From Calothrix anomala FACHB-343 (lineage in GTDB: Bacteria; Cyanobacteriota; Cyanobacteriia; Cyanobacteriales; Nostocaceae): DNA of 64,000 nt. Both the position numbers and the translations under genes were made by a program. The stretch lies in the NCBI RefSeq assembly GCF_014696435.1, contig NZ_JACJQG010000016.1:62001-126000 (forward strand), written 5' to 3'. Under the pieces are notes generated by a model. That model saw only the letters and a list, made by a program, of their open reading frames with translations, was not told where the DNA came from and ran no database searches. Of the stretch, positions 1 to 6,972 are shown piece by piece (position 1 is the first letter of the stretch; each line of letters starts with the position of its first letter).

Positions 1-349
1 AAGTACCATGTTTTTCCCATTCATGGCTGTAAAGCTTATCGCTAGGGAATAAACCCGGAAATTGCTGTTTTACTGTTGCAGGTAATTTTTCTCCTGTACA
101 ATTAGCCGGATAACCTTTTTGATACTGAGGCCAAAGTCCATGTAAGACAAAACCGAGTTTCTTACCGGCTTTGCATTGCTGTGGATCGCGATCGCTATTT
201 TTGGCACAATAATCAGGCGACCAAGATAAAGTTAATACGTAAAAGTCAAACTGTCCAGGAGTTCCGCGATTTTGGGCGCTAACGGCGTTAGGTACCGCCA
301 AGCTGGTAATTACTAGAGAAGATGCAACCAGGATGTTCTTCAACTGCAT
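1..349 (-). CDS. Secreted ribonuclease T2 family protein (3' part missing)
   Basis: The gene runs off the left edge; 116 codons are visible from an ATG at 349. Residues 1-25 form a signal peptide (hydrophobic core, cut after AVSA). The mature part contains FDFYVLTLSWSP and then HGLWP (His70), the first catalytic block of RNase T2 (CAS1). The visible end has HEWEKHGT (Glu110, His114), the second block (CAS2). Family knowledge: T2 enzymes are secreted acid endoribonucleases that cut RNA through a 2',3'-cyclic phosphate using these His/Glu/His residues. The protein probably acts in the periplasm or outside the cell on exogenous or released RNA. The remaining C-terminal half lies outside the window, so integrity cannot be judged. 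Confidence 0.88.
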   Translation of the reverse strand, partial: MQLKNILVASSLVITSLAVPNAVSAQNRGTPGQFDFYVLTLSWSPDYCAKNSDRDPQQCKAGKKLGFVLHGLWPQYQKGYPANCTGEKLPATVKQQFPGLFPSDKLYSHEWEKHGT

Positions 350-592
350 ATCAGGCGTCAGTATTTGGTGTAATGTAATTTACGCCATCTACCTTAACTC
401 AGTTGCGTAAAAATTGGAAAAATATAAAATTATTGCAAAATTTTCCTTGCCAGTATTCATCAAGACACTTTTTCTGGCAAAATGCATTTTAGGCATTGGT
501 ATTAATATTGCTCAGGGTTTGCGAAATTAAACCGCACACAACTGTAGCATCTACTAAATTTTCTATGCACCCCTAAAGCTTGGATAACTCAA

Positions 593-1255
593 ATGAGGAC
601 AGAACGCAAAGTTAATATTTGGTGGCGATACGTTCTCTTATTTACGGCGCTTTTAATTTACAGCCCGACTTTTCATTTTGTTAGCCAGGCTTTACGAGGA
701 CATCCACTCGATATTAACTATTTTGCTAGCGAACTTTCTCCCAAGAAAATTTTTTCTGGTGGTTTGGATAATGGCGATGGTGGTGCAGACTGGAAAATAG
801 GCAAACCAAAAGCTACAATCTGGAATGCAGAACAGTTGCGTTCTCTACCAGAAATTAGAACTTTTGCTTTAGATTTAGTAAACCGCGATCGCAATTTAAA
901 TAGTTTGTCAGCTTTAAAGGAAGATCCTCTACTTTCTTTAGCCGCGCAACTTCATGCAGAGGATATGCTCAAGCGCAATTATTTCGATCATACCTCTCCT
1001 GAAGGTATGCGTCCGCGCGATCGCTATCTTGCATTAGGTGGTAATCGCCGGGTTGGGGTTGGCGAAAATATTGTCAAAGGAAAAACCCAAGGTTTTGGTT
1101 TAACCTACGGAGAAGCCGAAAAGTTTCAACGGGGTTGGATGTATAGTAATGGACACCGGGAAAACCTTCTGACAGTTGAATACAGCAAATTTGGTTATGG
1201 AATTGCCACTGGCTTAGATGGCAGAATTTATGCAGTGCAAATGTTTGCTGATTGA
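593..1255 (+). CDS. CAP-domain (SCP/PR-1-like) extracytoplasmic protein
   Basis: 220 residues from an ATG at 593. Residues about 12-32 form one hydrophobic segment (signal anchor or signal peptide). The C-terminal 130 residues are a bacterial YkwD-type CAP domain: LAAQLHAEDMLKRNYFDHTS with the conserved His and Asp/His, then GENI, then NGHRENLL, and a final strand GYGIA...YAVQMF. The function of bacterial CAP proteins is mostly unknown; roles in cell-wall or matrix binding have been proposed. It stands alone, transcribed away from the RNase T2 gene across a 243-bp spacer, so the two may share a regulatory region. A perfect 11-bp inverted repeat lies just after the stop. Confidence 0.88.
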   Translation: MRTERKVNIWWRYVLLFTALLIYSPTFHFVSQALRGHPLDINYFASELSPKKIFSGGLDNGDGGADWKIGKPKATIWNAEQLRSLPEIRTFALDLVNRDRNLNSLSALKEDPLLSLAAQLHAEDMLKRNYFDHTSPEGMRPRDRYLALGGNRRVGVGENIVKGKTQGFGLTYGEAEKFQRGWMYSNGHRENLLTVEYSKFGYGIATGLDGRIYAVQMFAD

Positions 1256-1261
1256 CTTTCG

Positions 1262-1287
1262 GTAGTGAGTACCAAAGTACTCACTAC
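1262..1287 (+). repeat. Perfect inverted repeat after the CAP gene
   Basis: GTAGTGAGTAC and GTACTCACTAC are separated by CAAA, 7 bp after the stop at 1255. The hairpin could end transcription, but no T-run follows it. It also resembles the GTAGTCAGG-type palindromes at 18.5 and 45.8 kb, so it may be a dispersed repeat. Confidence 0.5.
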
Positions 1288-1310
1288 AAACCTTTGATTA
1301 TTGATATTAG

Positions 1311-1514
1311 CTATAAACCTCTATCTGCTGCTAGCTGACGCAGTTTTTGGACTAATTCTCTACCATTATCTAGCTGACGTTTAGTCCCTAAATCGATCAA
1401 TTCACGTTCAATTTGCTGGCGATCTATAGCGTCACCATCGAGGTAAAATCCACACACTATATCTACCATTGCATCTGTATTTTGGTTAGTTAAGCGTATC
1501 AAACTTTCTATCAT
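1311..1514 (-). CDS. Small hypothetical protein, 67 aa
   Basis: A short ORF from ATG at 1514, charged and predicted mostly helical (IDRQQIERELIDLG, LVQKLRQLAADRGL). It has no signal peptide, no membrane segment and no motif I recognise. Codon use looks like that of the neighbouring genes, and the spacing is plausible for a monocistronic small gene. It converges on the CAP gene with 56 bp between stops. It is probably real, but the support is only the ORF and its composition. Confidence 0.5.
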   Translation of the reverse strand: MIESLIRLTNQNTDAMVDIVCGFYLDGDAIDRQQIERELIDLGTKRQLDNGRELVQKLRQLAADRGL

Positions 1515-2236
1515 GCCTAATCTCCAGAATTACTTGTAGTTAGCCTGGAGTAGGTAACAAAGCATAGTATAATCATCGGTCTACCTGCCCAGACTTATCT
1601 TATCCTTCCCGTGATTGTACTGAAACTAACACTTCTATGTGTTAAGAAATGTTCTAGCGATCGTTAAAATCACTCACACCCTCAGAAAATATTCGGTTAA
1701 ATTGTGTAATATTTCTTCACGCTTACACAAATTTTGGTAGAAAGCATCCGATTACTTTTAAGCAATATAAAACCCTGAGTCACCCCAGGGCAGGCTAAAA
1801 AGTAATATACCAGCAATATAAATTATCGAACTGTTGACCGTAAAATCTTCTCGTCCGTTTGGTATATTTAACTATCTATCTAAAGGATTAAATAGTCATC
1901 ATCAATGATATGTAACAAATGTCACATATAAAGATAAATTTTGAGATACAACAGATTATCGGTTGGTGAGGTATAGATGATTGTTGATTGTAGGGGCACT
2001 GGCACTGCCATGCCCCGAAGCGCTTAATTAAATAACCAACACTGCGAGCAAATCCTATCTCTCAACTTTTTTTTAATTAATGCTTTAGGTAGATATTGGA
2101 TTGTCTAGCTAATTCTAAACTCATGTTTGGTAGGACACTTATGTAACGACTCACACGTCTTTCCTCACATTAATTATGTGGGGATTTTATTTTGTCTAAT
2201 AATTCGATGTGATGATTAGAACTATTTTTAATATTT

Positions 2237-2280
2237 GTAGTGCGAGCATCTTGCCCGCGCGAGCAAGATGCTCGCACTAC
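2237..2280. repeat. 18-bp perfect palindrome
   Basis: GTAGTGCGAGCATCTTGC and its exact reverse complement flank an 8-base GC-rich loop. It is not next to a gene end and lacks a T-run, so it is more likely a dispersed hairpin repeat than a terminator. Confidence 0.7.
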
Positions 2281-2380
2281 TTATTTTTACTTGATGCTTA
2301 ACTACAAACTCTAAGTCACAATTTCCGCATGGGGTGATTATATCGCAATATCATTGCAATACATAAGGGTGAACATAGCT

Positions 2381-2516
2381 CAATACGGTTCAGTTAAGGA
2401 TAATTGTAGGTTGGGTTGAACGAAGTGAAACCCAACAAACCCCTGGAAATGTTGGGTTTCGTTCCTCAACCCAACCTACGCAGTTTATGGTTTTTGGCAC
2501 TAACTGAACTGTATTG
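2381..2516. mobile_element. MITE-like element, 136 bp, with 10-bp target duplication
   Basis: The ends are CAATACGGTTCAGTTA and TAACTGAACTGTATTG, inverted repeats matching at 15 of 16 positions. The 10 bases just outside both ends are identical (GAACATAGCT at 2371-2380 and 2517-2526), a perfect target-site duplication. The interior is a long palindrome with GTAGGTTGGGTTG arms (about 2407-2480). There is no coding capacity. A second copy with the same ends but a different interior lies at 43075-43197. Confidence 0.85.
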
Positions 2517-2627
2517 GAACATAGCTATCAAAAGAATAAAATAGAAAAATATTAAGCTTCCCATAGTATTAAACTATAGGAAGCTTGTGTTCTGTTAGAG
2601 ACTATAACAGAGGCAAAAGGTTAATTT

Positions 2628-3119
2628 TTAAAGTCCCGCACCGGCTTTTGCTTCAGCACCCATTGGTGCAACATAATCGCGGAACAGGGTAATTTGTTGC
2701 TCAAAAGCTAGATTTTTAATTCTATCTAACAAAGCTTTAGCTTGTGAGGGAAGTTGATAATCTCCAGGTATAGGGATGATAGTACCGTTATCCATACCTT
2801 GAGATAAGCGATACCAAAATAGTAGCTTAGTTGTTTCGCCTAATGAACCATATTGGCGAGAGATTTGGGTATCAACTTTGTTAATTAAATCCCGTTGAAT
2901 TTGTAATTGTTGTTCGTGGGATAGTTCTTGAACTTGGTTAAACAAACCTTCAGCAATTTCTGGGGAAACGGTGCTAGCACCGGGTGCTGCTGGTGTGATT
3001 GCTTTACCCATTTCTTTGTAGATGAACCAAAACAAAGCGAGTTGTTGATCTACATCTAATTGTCGCCAAGCTTGAACATGTTCTCTGATAGTTGGATCGC
3101 CAGTTTGGGTGTATGTCAT
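2628..3119 (-). CDS. Helical carotenoid protein (OCP N-terminal-domain homologue)
   Basis: 163 residues, the length of a stand-alone OCP N-terminal domain. It begins at ATG 3119 with GGAG six bases upstream. The whole protein is the all-helical carotenoid-binding fold: a REHVQAWRQLDVDQQLALFW helix, FIYKEMG, and a second repeat with LLFWYRLSQGMDNGTIIPIP and DYQLPSQA, matching the OCP region that contacts the carotenoid. The NTF2-like C-terminal light-sensing domain is absent. Family knowledge: helical carotenoid proteins (HCPs) bind one keto-carotenoid and act in singlet-oxygen quenching, phycobilisome quenching or carotenoid carriage, depending on the clade. The clade cannot be assigned by eye. 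It is divergent from cruP, so the locus looks devoted to carotenoid-based photoprotection. Confidence 0.88.
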   Translation of the reverse strand: MTYTQTGDPTIREHVQAWRQLDVDQQLALFWFIYKEMGKAITPAAPGASTVSPEIAEGLFNQVQELSHEQQLQIQRDLINKVDTQISRQYGSLGETTKLLFWYRLSQGMDNGTIIPIPGDYQLPSQAKALLDRIKNLAFEQQITLFRDYVAPMGAEAKAGAGL

Positions 3120-3371
3120 TACAAACTCCGCTTGTGATTTCTTTTTGTTTTATGTCACAAATAACCGTAACAAAGTTACATCCGTGGTTTAACCCTACTG
3201 AAGATAGAACATTAGGTATTAGTCATTAGTCATTTGTCAGAGACGCGATGAACCCTTGTCTGTACAATTTTCATTTGTTATTGGACTTTTGACGGTTGAC
3301 TTTTGATCTGGCAAAGATATAAGAAGATTGAATTTCCCTCTATGCTGAGAATTAAGCATTACAGAGGGTTT

Positions 3372-4916
3372 ATGAGCATCACTGAAGATATTCTTTCCCA
3401 ATTACCAGGGGATGTGATGGCTGGTTTACGTAAAAGCGATCGCATCTTAGCATCCCTGCGAACCGATAAATCACCAATCCCATCGGTAGTTAAGGAAAAT
3501 AATCAACTTTTAGATAGCGTAGACTGGGATGTAATTGTCTGCGGTGGTACTTTAGGGATTTTAATTGGCTGTGCTTTAGCTGTTAGGGGTGTGAAAGTCG
3601 GGTTAATTGAACGGGGGATTCTCCGAGGTAGAGAACAGGAGTGGAATATCTCCCGTAAAGAGTTAGAGGTATTTGTAGAATTAAATCTGCTAACTCATGC
3701 AGAATTAGAAACAGCGATCGCTACTGAATATAACCCAGCGAGAGTCAGCTTTTCTGGTGGTACGGAAGTTTGGGTAGAGGATGTTCTCAATATTGGTGTC
3801 GATCCGGTATATCTATTAGAGACATTGAAAAGCAAATTTTTAGCTGCTGGGGGTGAGTTATGGGAAAACACCCCGTTAACTGAAGCTGTGGTTCATCCCA
3901 ATGGGGTGATGGTAAATAATCAACTGAAAACTCGGTTATTAATCGATGCGATGGGAAATTTTTCGCCAATTGCTCAGCAAGCCCGTCAAGGAGAAAAACC
4001 TGATGCTTTATGCTTAGTTGTGGGAAGTTGCGCTCAAGGTTTTCCGGAAAATAACACTGGTGACTTGTTGTTATCATTTACATCCTTGCACAATCAGTGC
4101 CAGTACTTCTGGGAAGCTTTTCCCGCTAGGGATGGAAGAACCACCTACTTGTTTACCTACATGGATGCGCACCCACAACGTATAGGTTTAGAAGATTTAT
4201 TTGCCGAATATCTCCGCCTTTTACCAGAATATCAGGGTGTGGAATTAAATCAGTTAAAGTTTCAACGGGTACTGTATGGCTTCTTTCCTACATATCGCCA
4301 AAGTCCCCTGAAAACTCCGTGGAATCGCATTCTCCCAGTAGGGGATAGTAGCGGTAGTCAATCACCTTTAAGTTTTGGTGGTTTTGGCGCGATGGTGCGT
4401 CATCTCAAACGGTTAACTTTGGGGATTGAAGAAGCATTACAAACGGATCAATTATCTGCAAAGGCGTTGAATTTACTGCAACCTTATCAGCCTAGTTTAG
4501 CCGTAACTTGGCTATTTCAAAAAGCTATGAGTGTGGGGATAAATCAAAATATTTCCCCAGAGCAAATTAACCAACTGCTTGCAGTTGTATTTGCACAAAT
4601 GCAAAAGCTAGGGACAACAGTACTCAAGCCGTTTCTGCAAGATATAGTGCAGTTTCCAGCCTTAACTAAAACACTTTTTAAAACAGCTTTAGCAAATCCC
4701 GGATTAATTGTCAAAATAATTCCCCAAGTTGGCTTGCTGAATTTATTAGATTGGGTGGTGCATTACATTAATTTAAGTGTTTATACTGCCTTATTTTCCT
4801 TGAGTACAATGTTAGAAACATGGATGAAGTATCTACCACAGCAACAACAATATTATTGGCATCGTTTAGTTGATAGCTGGAAATATGGCTCTGGTAGTGA
4901 CTATCAAGACGGGTAA
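3372..4916 (+). CDS. cruP: CruP, lycopene-cyclase-like FAD-dependent oxidoreductase
   Basis: 514 residues from ATG 3372. This start is preferred over an upstream TTG at 3303 because GAGGG precedes it and the protein then begins MSITEDILSQLP. Near residue 50 is a dinucleotide-binding fold (VIVCGGTLGILIGCALAVRG...GLIER), followed by the blocks GREQEWNISRKEL, DAMGNFSPI, VVGSCAQGF, YFWEAFPA, FFPTYR and QSPLSFGGFG. These are characteristic of CruP and its plant orthologue (paralog of lycopene cyclase). Family knowledge: CruP resembles CruA-type cyclases and is linked to limiting beta-carotene peroxides and oxidative stress; its cyclase activity is disputed. It is divergent from the helical carotenoid protein. 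Confidence 0.88.
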   Translation: MSITEDILSQLPGDVMAGLRKSDRILASLRTDKSPIPSVVKENNQLLDSVDWDVIVCGGTLGILIGCALAVRGVKVGLIERGILRGREQEWNISRKELEVFVELNLLTHAELETAIATEYNPARVSFSGGTEVWVEDVLNIGVDPVYLLETLKSKFLAAGGELWENTPLTEAVVHPNGVMVNNQLKTRLLIDAMGNFSPIAQQARQGEKPDALCLVVGSCAQGFPENNTGDLLLSFTSLHNQCQYFWEAFPARDGRTTYLFTYMDAHPQRIGLEDLFAEYLRLLPEYQGVELNQLKFQRVLYGFFPTYRQSPLKTPWNRILPVGDSSGSQSPLSFGGFGAMVRHLKRLTLGIEEALQTDQLSAKALNLLQPYQPSLAVTWLFQKAMSVGINQNISPEQINQLLAVVFAQMQKLGTTVLKPFLQDIVQFPALTKTLFKTALANPGLIVKIIPQVGLLNLLDWVVHYINLSVYTALFSLSTMLETWMKYLPQQQQYYWHRLVDSWKYGSGSDYQDG

Positions 4917-4919
4917 TAC

Positions 4920-4952
4920 AAATTCAAAATTCAAAATTCAAAATTCAAAATT
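4920..4952. repeat. Heptamer array ATTCAAA
   Basis: Four to five tandem copies of ATTCAAA directly follow the cruP stop. The same heptamer, in either orientation, recurs at 51.4 kb, 51.5 kb, 57.2 kb and 63.35 kb. It is a short tandem repeat of the type common in heterocystous cyanobacteria. Confidence 0.8.
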
Positions 4953-5096
4953 AAGAAAGCCATATTTAGCAAGGTTTTTAAGTTTGGATCTGTTGCTGAA
5001 TTTTGGAGAATTGGTATAACTTAACAAAACTCAAGACGCGACGATCTGATTAGCGATCGCTCGCGTTTTTCTCAAAAACCTGGTGTGAGGATTAAG

Positions 5097-5804
5097 ATGA
5101 TTGAACGGCAATCTTCGGGGATAAAATACTTTACAGTTTTGATTGGCTTATTGCGCGATCGCCAAAATTTTTTAGAAGAAATTACCCAAGGAATTAGATT
5201 ACCCAATAAAATCATTTCCCTATTGGTTTGTAGTTCCCTATTTCTCGCTATTTATGGCGGTATTATTGGCGCATATCATAGCTGGATGCAAGCTTTATCT
5301 TCAGCAGTAAAACTACCAGCGCTTTATTTAATTACCCTACTGATTTGTTTACCCACCCTGTATTTTTCTAATATTATTTTCGGTTCCAAGCGCACCTTTG
5401 GACAGCATTTCGCCCTAGTATTAACGGCAGTATCGGTCACGAGTGTATTGTTATTTAGCTTTGCACCAATTACGCTGTTTTTCTTAATCACTACCAATAA
5501 TTATCAATTTTTAATTTTACTCAATGTTGTGATATTTTCCTTTACCGGATTTATCGGTATTTCTTCCTTATACCAAGCTACAAGCGTGGTATTAGAACAA
5601 AATGATGATGAAAGTACAAAAACACGCCGCAAGATTATATTTTCCTGGCTATTTTTATATGCTTTCGTGGGTAGTCAATTAGGATGGACTCTCAGGCCTT
5701 TTTTTGGTACACCCGGTTCTATATTTCAACTATTTAGAGATAGAGAAGGTAGTTTTTACCTCAGCGTTTTACAAGCTATCGGCTATCTCTTAGGAATTCG
5801 TTAG
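5097..5804 (+). CDS. Multi-pass membrane protein, first of a tandem pair
   Basis: 235 residues from ATG 5097, with GAGG about six bases upstream. A GTG at 5085 is also in frame, but ATG 5097 gives the same length as the paralogue. After a basic N-terminal stretch (LLRDRQNFLEEITQGI) there are about five hydrophobic segments: roughly 40-65, 75-98, 108-135, 143-160 and 185-205. The C-terminal RPFFGTPGS motif is shared with the next gene. Similar proteins are, I believe, sometimes labelled as WH2-domain proteins in databases, but nothing here supports an actin role. The function is unknown. The gene pair and topology suggest an inner-membrane or thylakoid protein. Confidence 0.75.
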   Translation: MIERQSSGIKYFTVLIGLLRDRQNFLEEITQGIRLPNKIISLLVCSSLFLAIYGGIIGAYHSWMQALSSAVKLPALYLITLLICLPTLYFSNIIFGSKRTFGQHFALVLTAVSVTSVLLFSFAPITLFFLITTNNYQFLILLNVVIFSFTGFIGISSLYQATSVVLEQNDDESTKTRRKIIFSWLFLYAFVGSQLGWTLRPFFGTPGSIFQLFRDREGSFYLSVLQAIGYLLGIR

Positions 5805-5824
5805 GGGCTAGGGATTAGACTTAA

Positions 5825-5898
5825 TTGTAGGTTGGGTTGAGGAACGTAGACGCGGAAGCGGCTTCCCGTAGGGTAACCCAACATTTACGTAACTAGGG
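5825..5898. repeat. Copy of the GTAGGTTGGGTTG palindromic repeat, with a nested insert
   Basis: The left arm GTAGGTTGGGTTGAGGAACG is followed by a second repeat motif (GCGGAAGCGGCTTCCCGTAG) and then GTAACCCAACA as a partial right arm. It is the same family as at 2.4, 15.95 and 45.99 kb. One repeat appears to have inserted into another. Confidence 0.65.
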
Positions 5899-5973
5899 AT
5901 TAGGGATTAGGGATTTTTATATTTATTTATGAAATTTTTTCATAATTAATTGACTTAAAAAAGTTATTTCTCC

Positions 5974-6021
5974 CTTGTCACCCTTGTCCTCCTTGTCCTC
6001 CTTGTCCTCCTTGTCCCCTTC
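5974..6021. repeat. CCTTGTCCT tandem array
   Basis: About five imperfect tandem copies of a nine-base unit CCTTGTC(A/C)(C/T) lie between the two paralogous membrane-protein genes. Short pieces of the same motif recur at 19.85, 30.24 and 57.3 kb. Confidence 0.65.
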
Positions 6022-6077
6022 TCTGCCTTCCCTTCAAGACAAATTTTAACACCAACTTACTTAACAAATTTATCAAC

Positions 6078-6785
6078 ATGCTTGAGAAGCCATCTTACAA
6101 AAATCAACAGTTTGCGATTCTCATCAGTTTACTGCGCGATCGCCAAGGTTTTTTAGAAGAAATTAGCCAAGGAATCAGATTACAAAGTAAAACCAGCGCC
6201 TTGTTTGTTTCCAGTTCTATTTGTTTTGCGATTTACGGCGCAATTATCGGCGCATCTCACAGTTGGGGACAAGCAATATCTAGTGCCATTAAGCTTCCCG
6301 CATTTTATTTATTAACGCTGATAATTTGTTTTCCTACCCTCTTCTTTTTTAACGTTCTCTTTGGTTCTCGCAGCAGTTTTCAACAGCATTTCGTCGTTTT
6401 ACTTACAGCTGTATCAGTAATTAGCGTGCTGTTATTTAGCTTGGCTCCCGTGACGCTATTTTTTATGATTACTGCGCCCAATTCTTACCAATTTTTTAAA
6501 CTGCTAAACGTGTTAATTTTTGGTATCACAGGTATTTTTGGAATTAAGTTTCTCTATGAAGGAATGCAGTTACTTTCTAAACAAGATGAAGTAGGAAAGA
6601 AAACCCGCACGACGATTTTAAGATCCTGGTTATTTTTATATGCTTTTGTTGGGATGCAATTGGGATGGTTTTTAAGACCATTTTTTGGCGCGCCTGGTTC
6701 TAAATTTGAGTTATTCCGCGCTGTCAGTGGTAACTTTTATCTAGATATTGTTGCCGCAATTTCGGAAATTTTAGGTGGGCGTTAG
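6078..6785 (+). CDS. Multi-pass membrane protein, second of a tandem pair
   Basis: 235 residues from ATG 6078, exactly the length of the protein encoded 273 bp upstream and collinear with it. Shared blocks include LLRDRQGFLEEISQGIRL, LTLIICFPTLFFFN, LLFSLAPVTLFFMIT and GWFLRPFFGAPGS. The hydrophobic segments fall in the same places. The two are tandem duplicates that have since diverged, more in the loops than in the first cytoplasmic motif. No enzymatic motif is visible. The 187 bp after the stop are almost entirely a terminal-inverted-repeat element. Confidence 0.75.
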   Translation: MLEKPSYKNQQFAILISLLRDRQGFLEEISQGIRLQSKTSALFVSSSICFAIYGAIIGASHSWGQAISSAIKLPAFYLLTLIICFPTLFFFNVLFGSRSSFQQHFVVLLTAVSVISVLLFSLAPVTLFFMITAPNSYQFFKLLNVLIFGITGIFGIKFLYEGMQLLSKQDEVGKKTRTTILRSWLFLYAFVGMQLGWFLRPFFGAPGSKFELFRAVSGNFYLDIVAAISEILGGR

Positions 6786-6809
6786 ATTAACCCCATGCAG
6801 TAGTTCATA

Positions 6810-6969
6810 GGGAGCATCCCAATTTTGACGCAATACCCTCAAGGGTATTGCTATACCAACAAAGCCTGCCTTCGCAGGCTATCAAACTTTTAGCCTGCGA
6901 AGGCAGGCTTCGTATTTCTAGCCCCACCCTTATAGGGTGAGGGCGTTTTTGCACATTTGGGATGCTCCC
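6810..6969. mobile_element. MITE-like element, 160 bp, abutting the CHAT gene stop
   Basis: The ends GGGAGCATCCCAA and TTGGGATGCTCCC are perfect 13-bp inverted repeats. Outside them are AGTTCATA (6802-6809) and AGTTCACA (6970-6977), a probable 8-bp target duplication with one mismatch. The right duplication covers the stop codon of the CHAT gene. The interior is three hairpins: AATACCCTCAAGGGTATT, a 19-bp arm pair beginning AAGCCTGCC, and CACCC/GGGTG. There are no ORFs. Confidence 0.75.
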
Positions 6970-6972
6970 AGT

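Larger units (their letters stand above)
1515..2627. other. 1.1-kb gene-free stretch with nested repeats
   Basis: I see no credible coding region on either strand. The AT-rich left part (to about 2200) has no recognisable signal. The right part holds an 18-bp perfect palindrome (2237-2280) and a complete terminal-inverted-repeat element with target duplication (2381-2516). A further imperfect palindrome, TATTAAGCTTCCCATAG with CTATAGGAAGCTT, lies at about 2550-2584, after the element. It is in the position of a terminator for the carotenoid protein gene that ends at 2628. Confidence 0.6.

Noticed and set aside
3787-4077. 96-codon minus-strand frame inside cruP
   Set aside because: It is fully antisense to a conserved enzyme, without features of its own.
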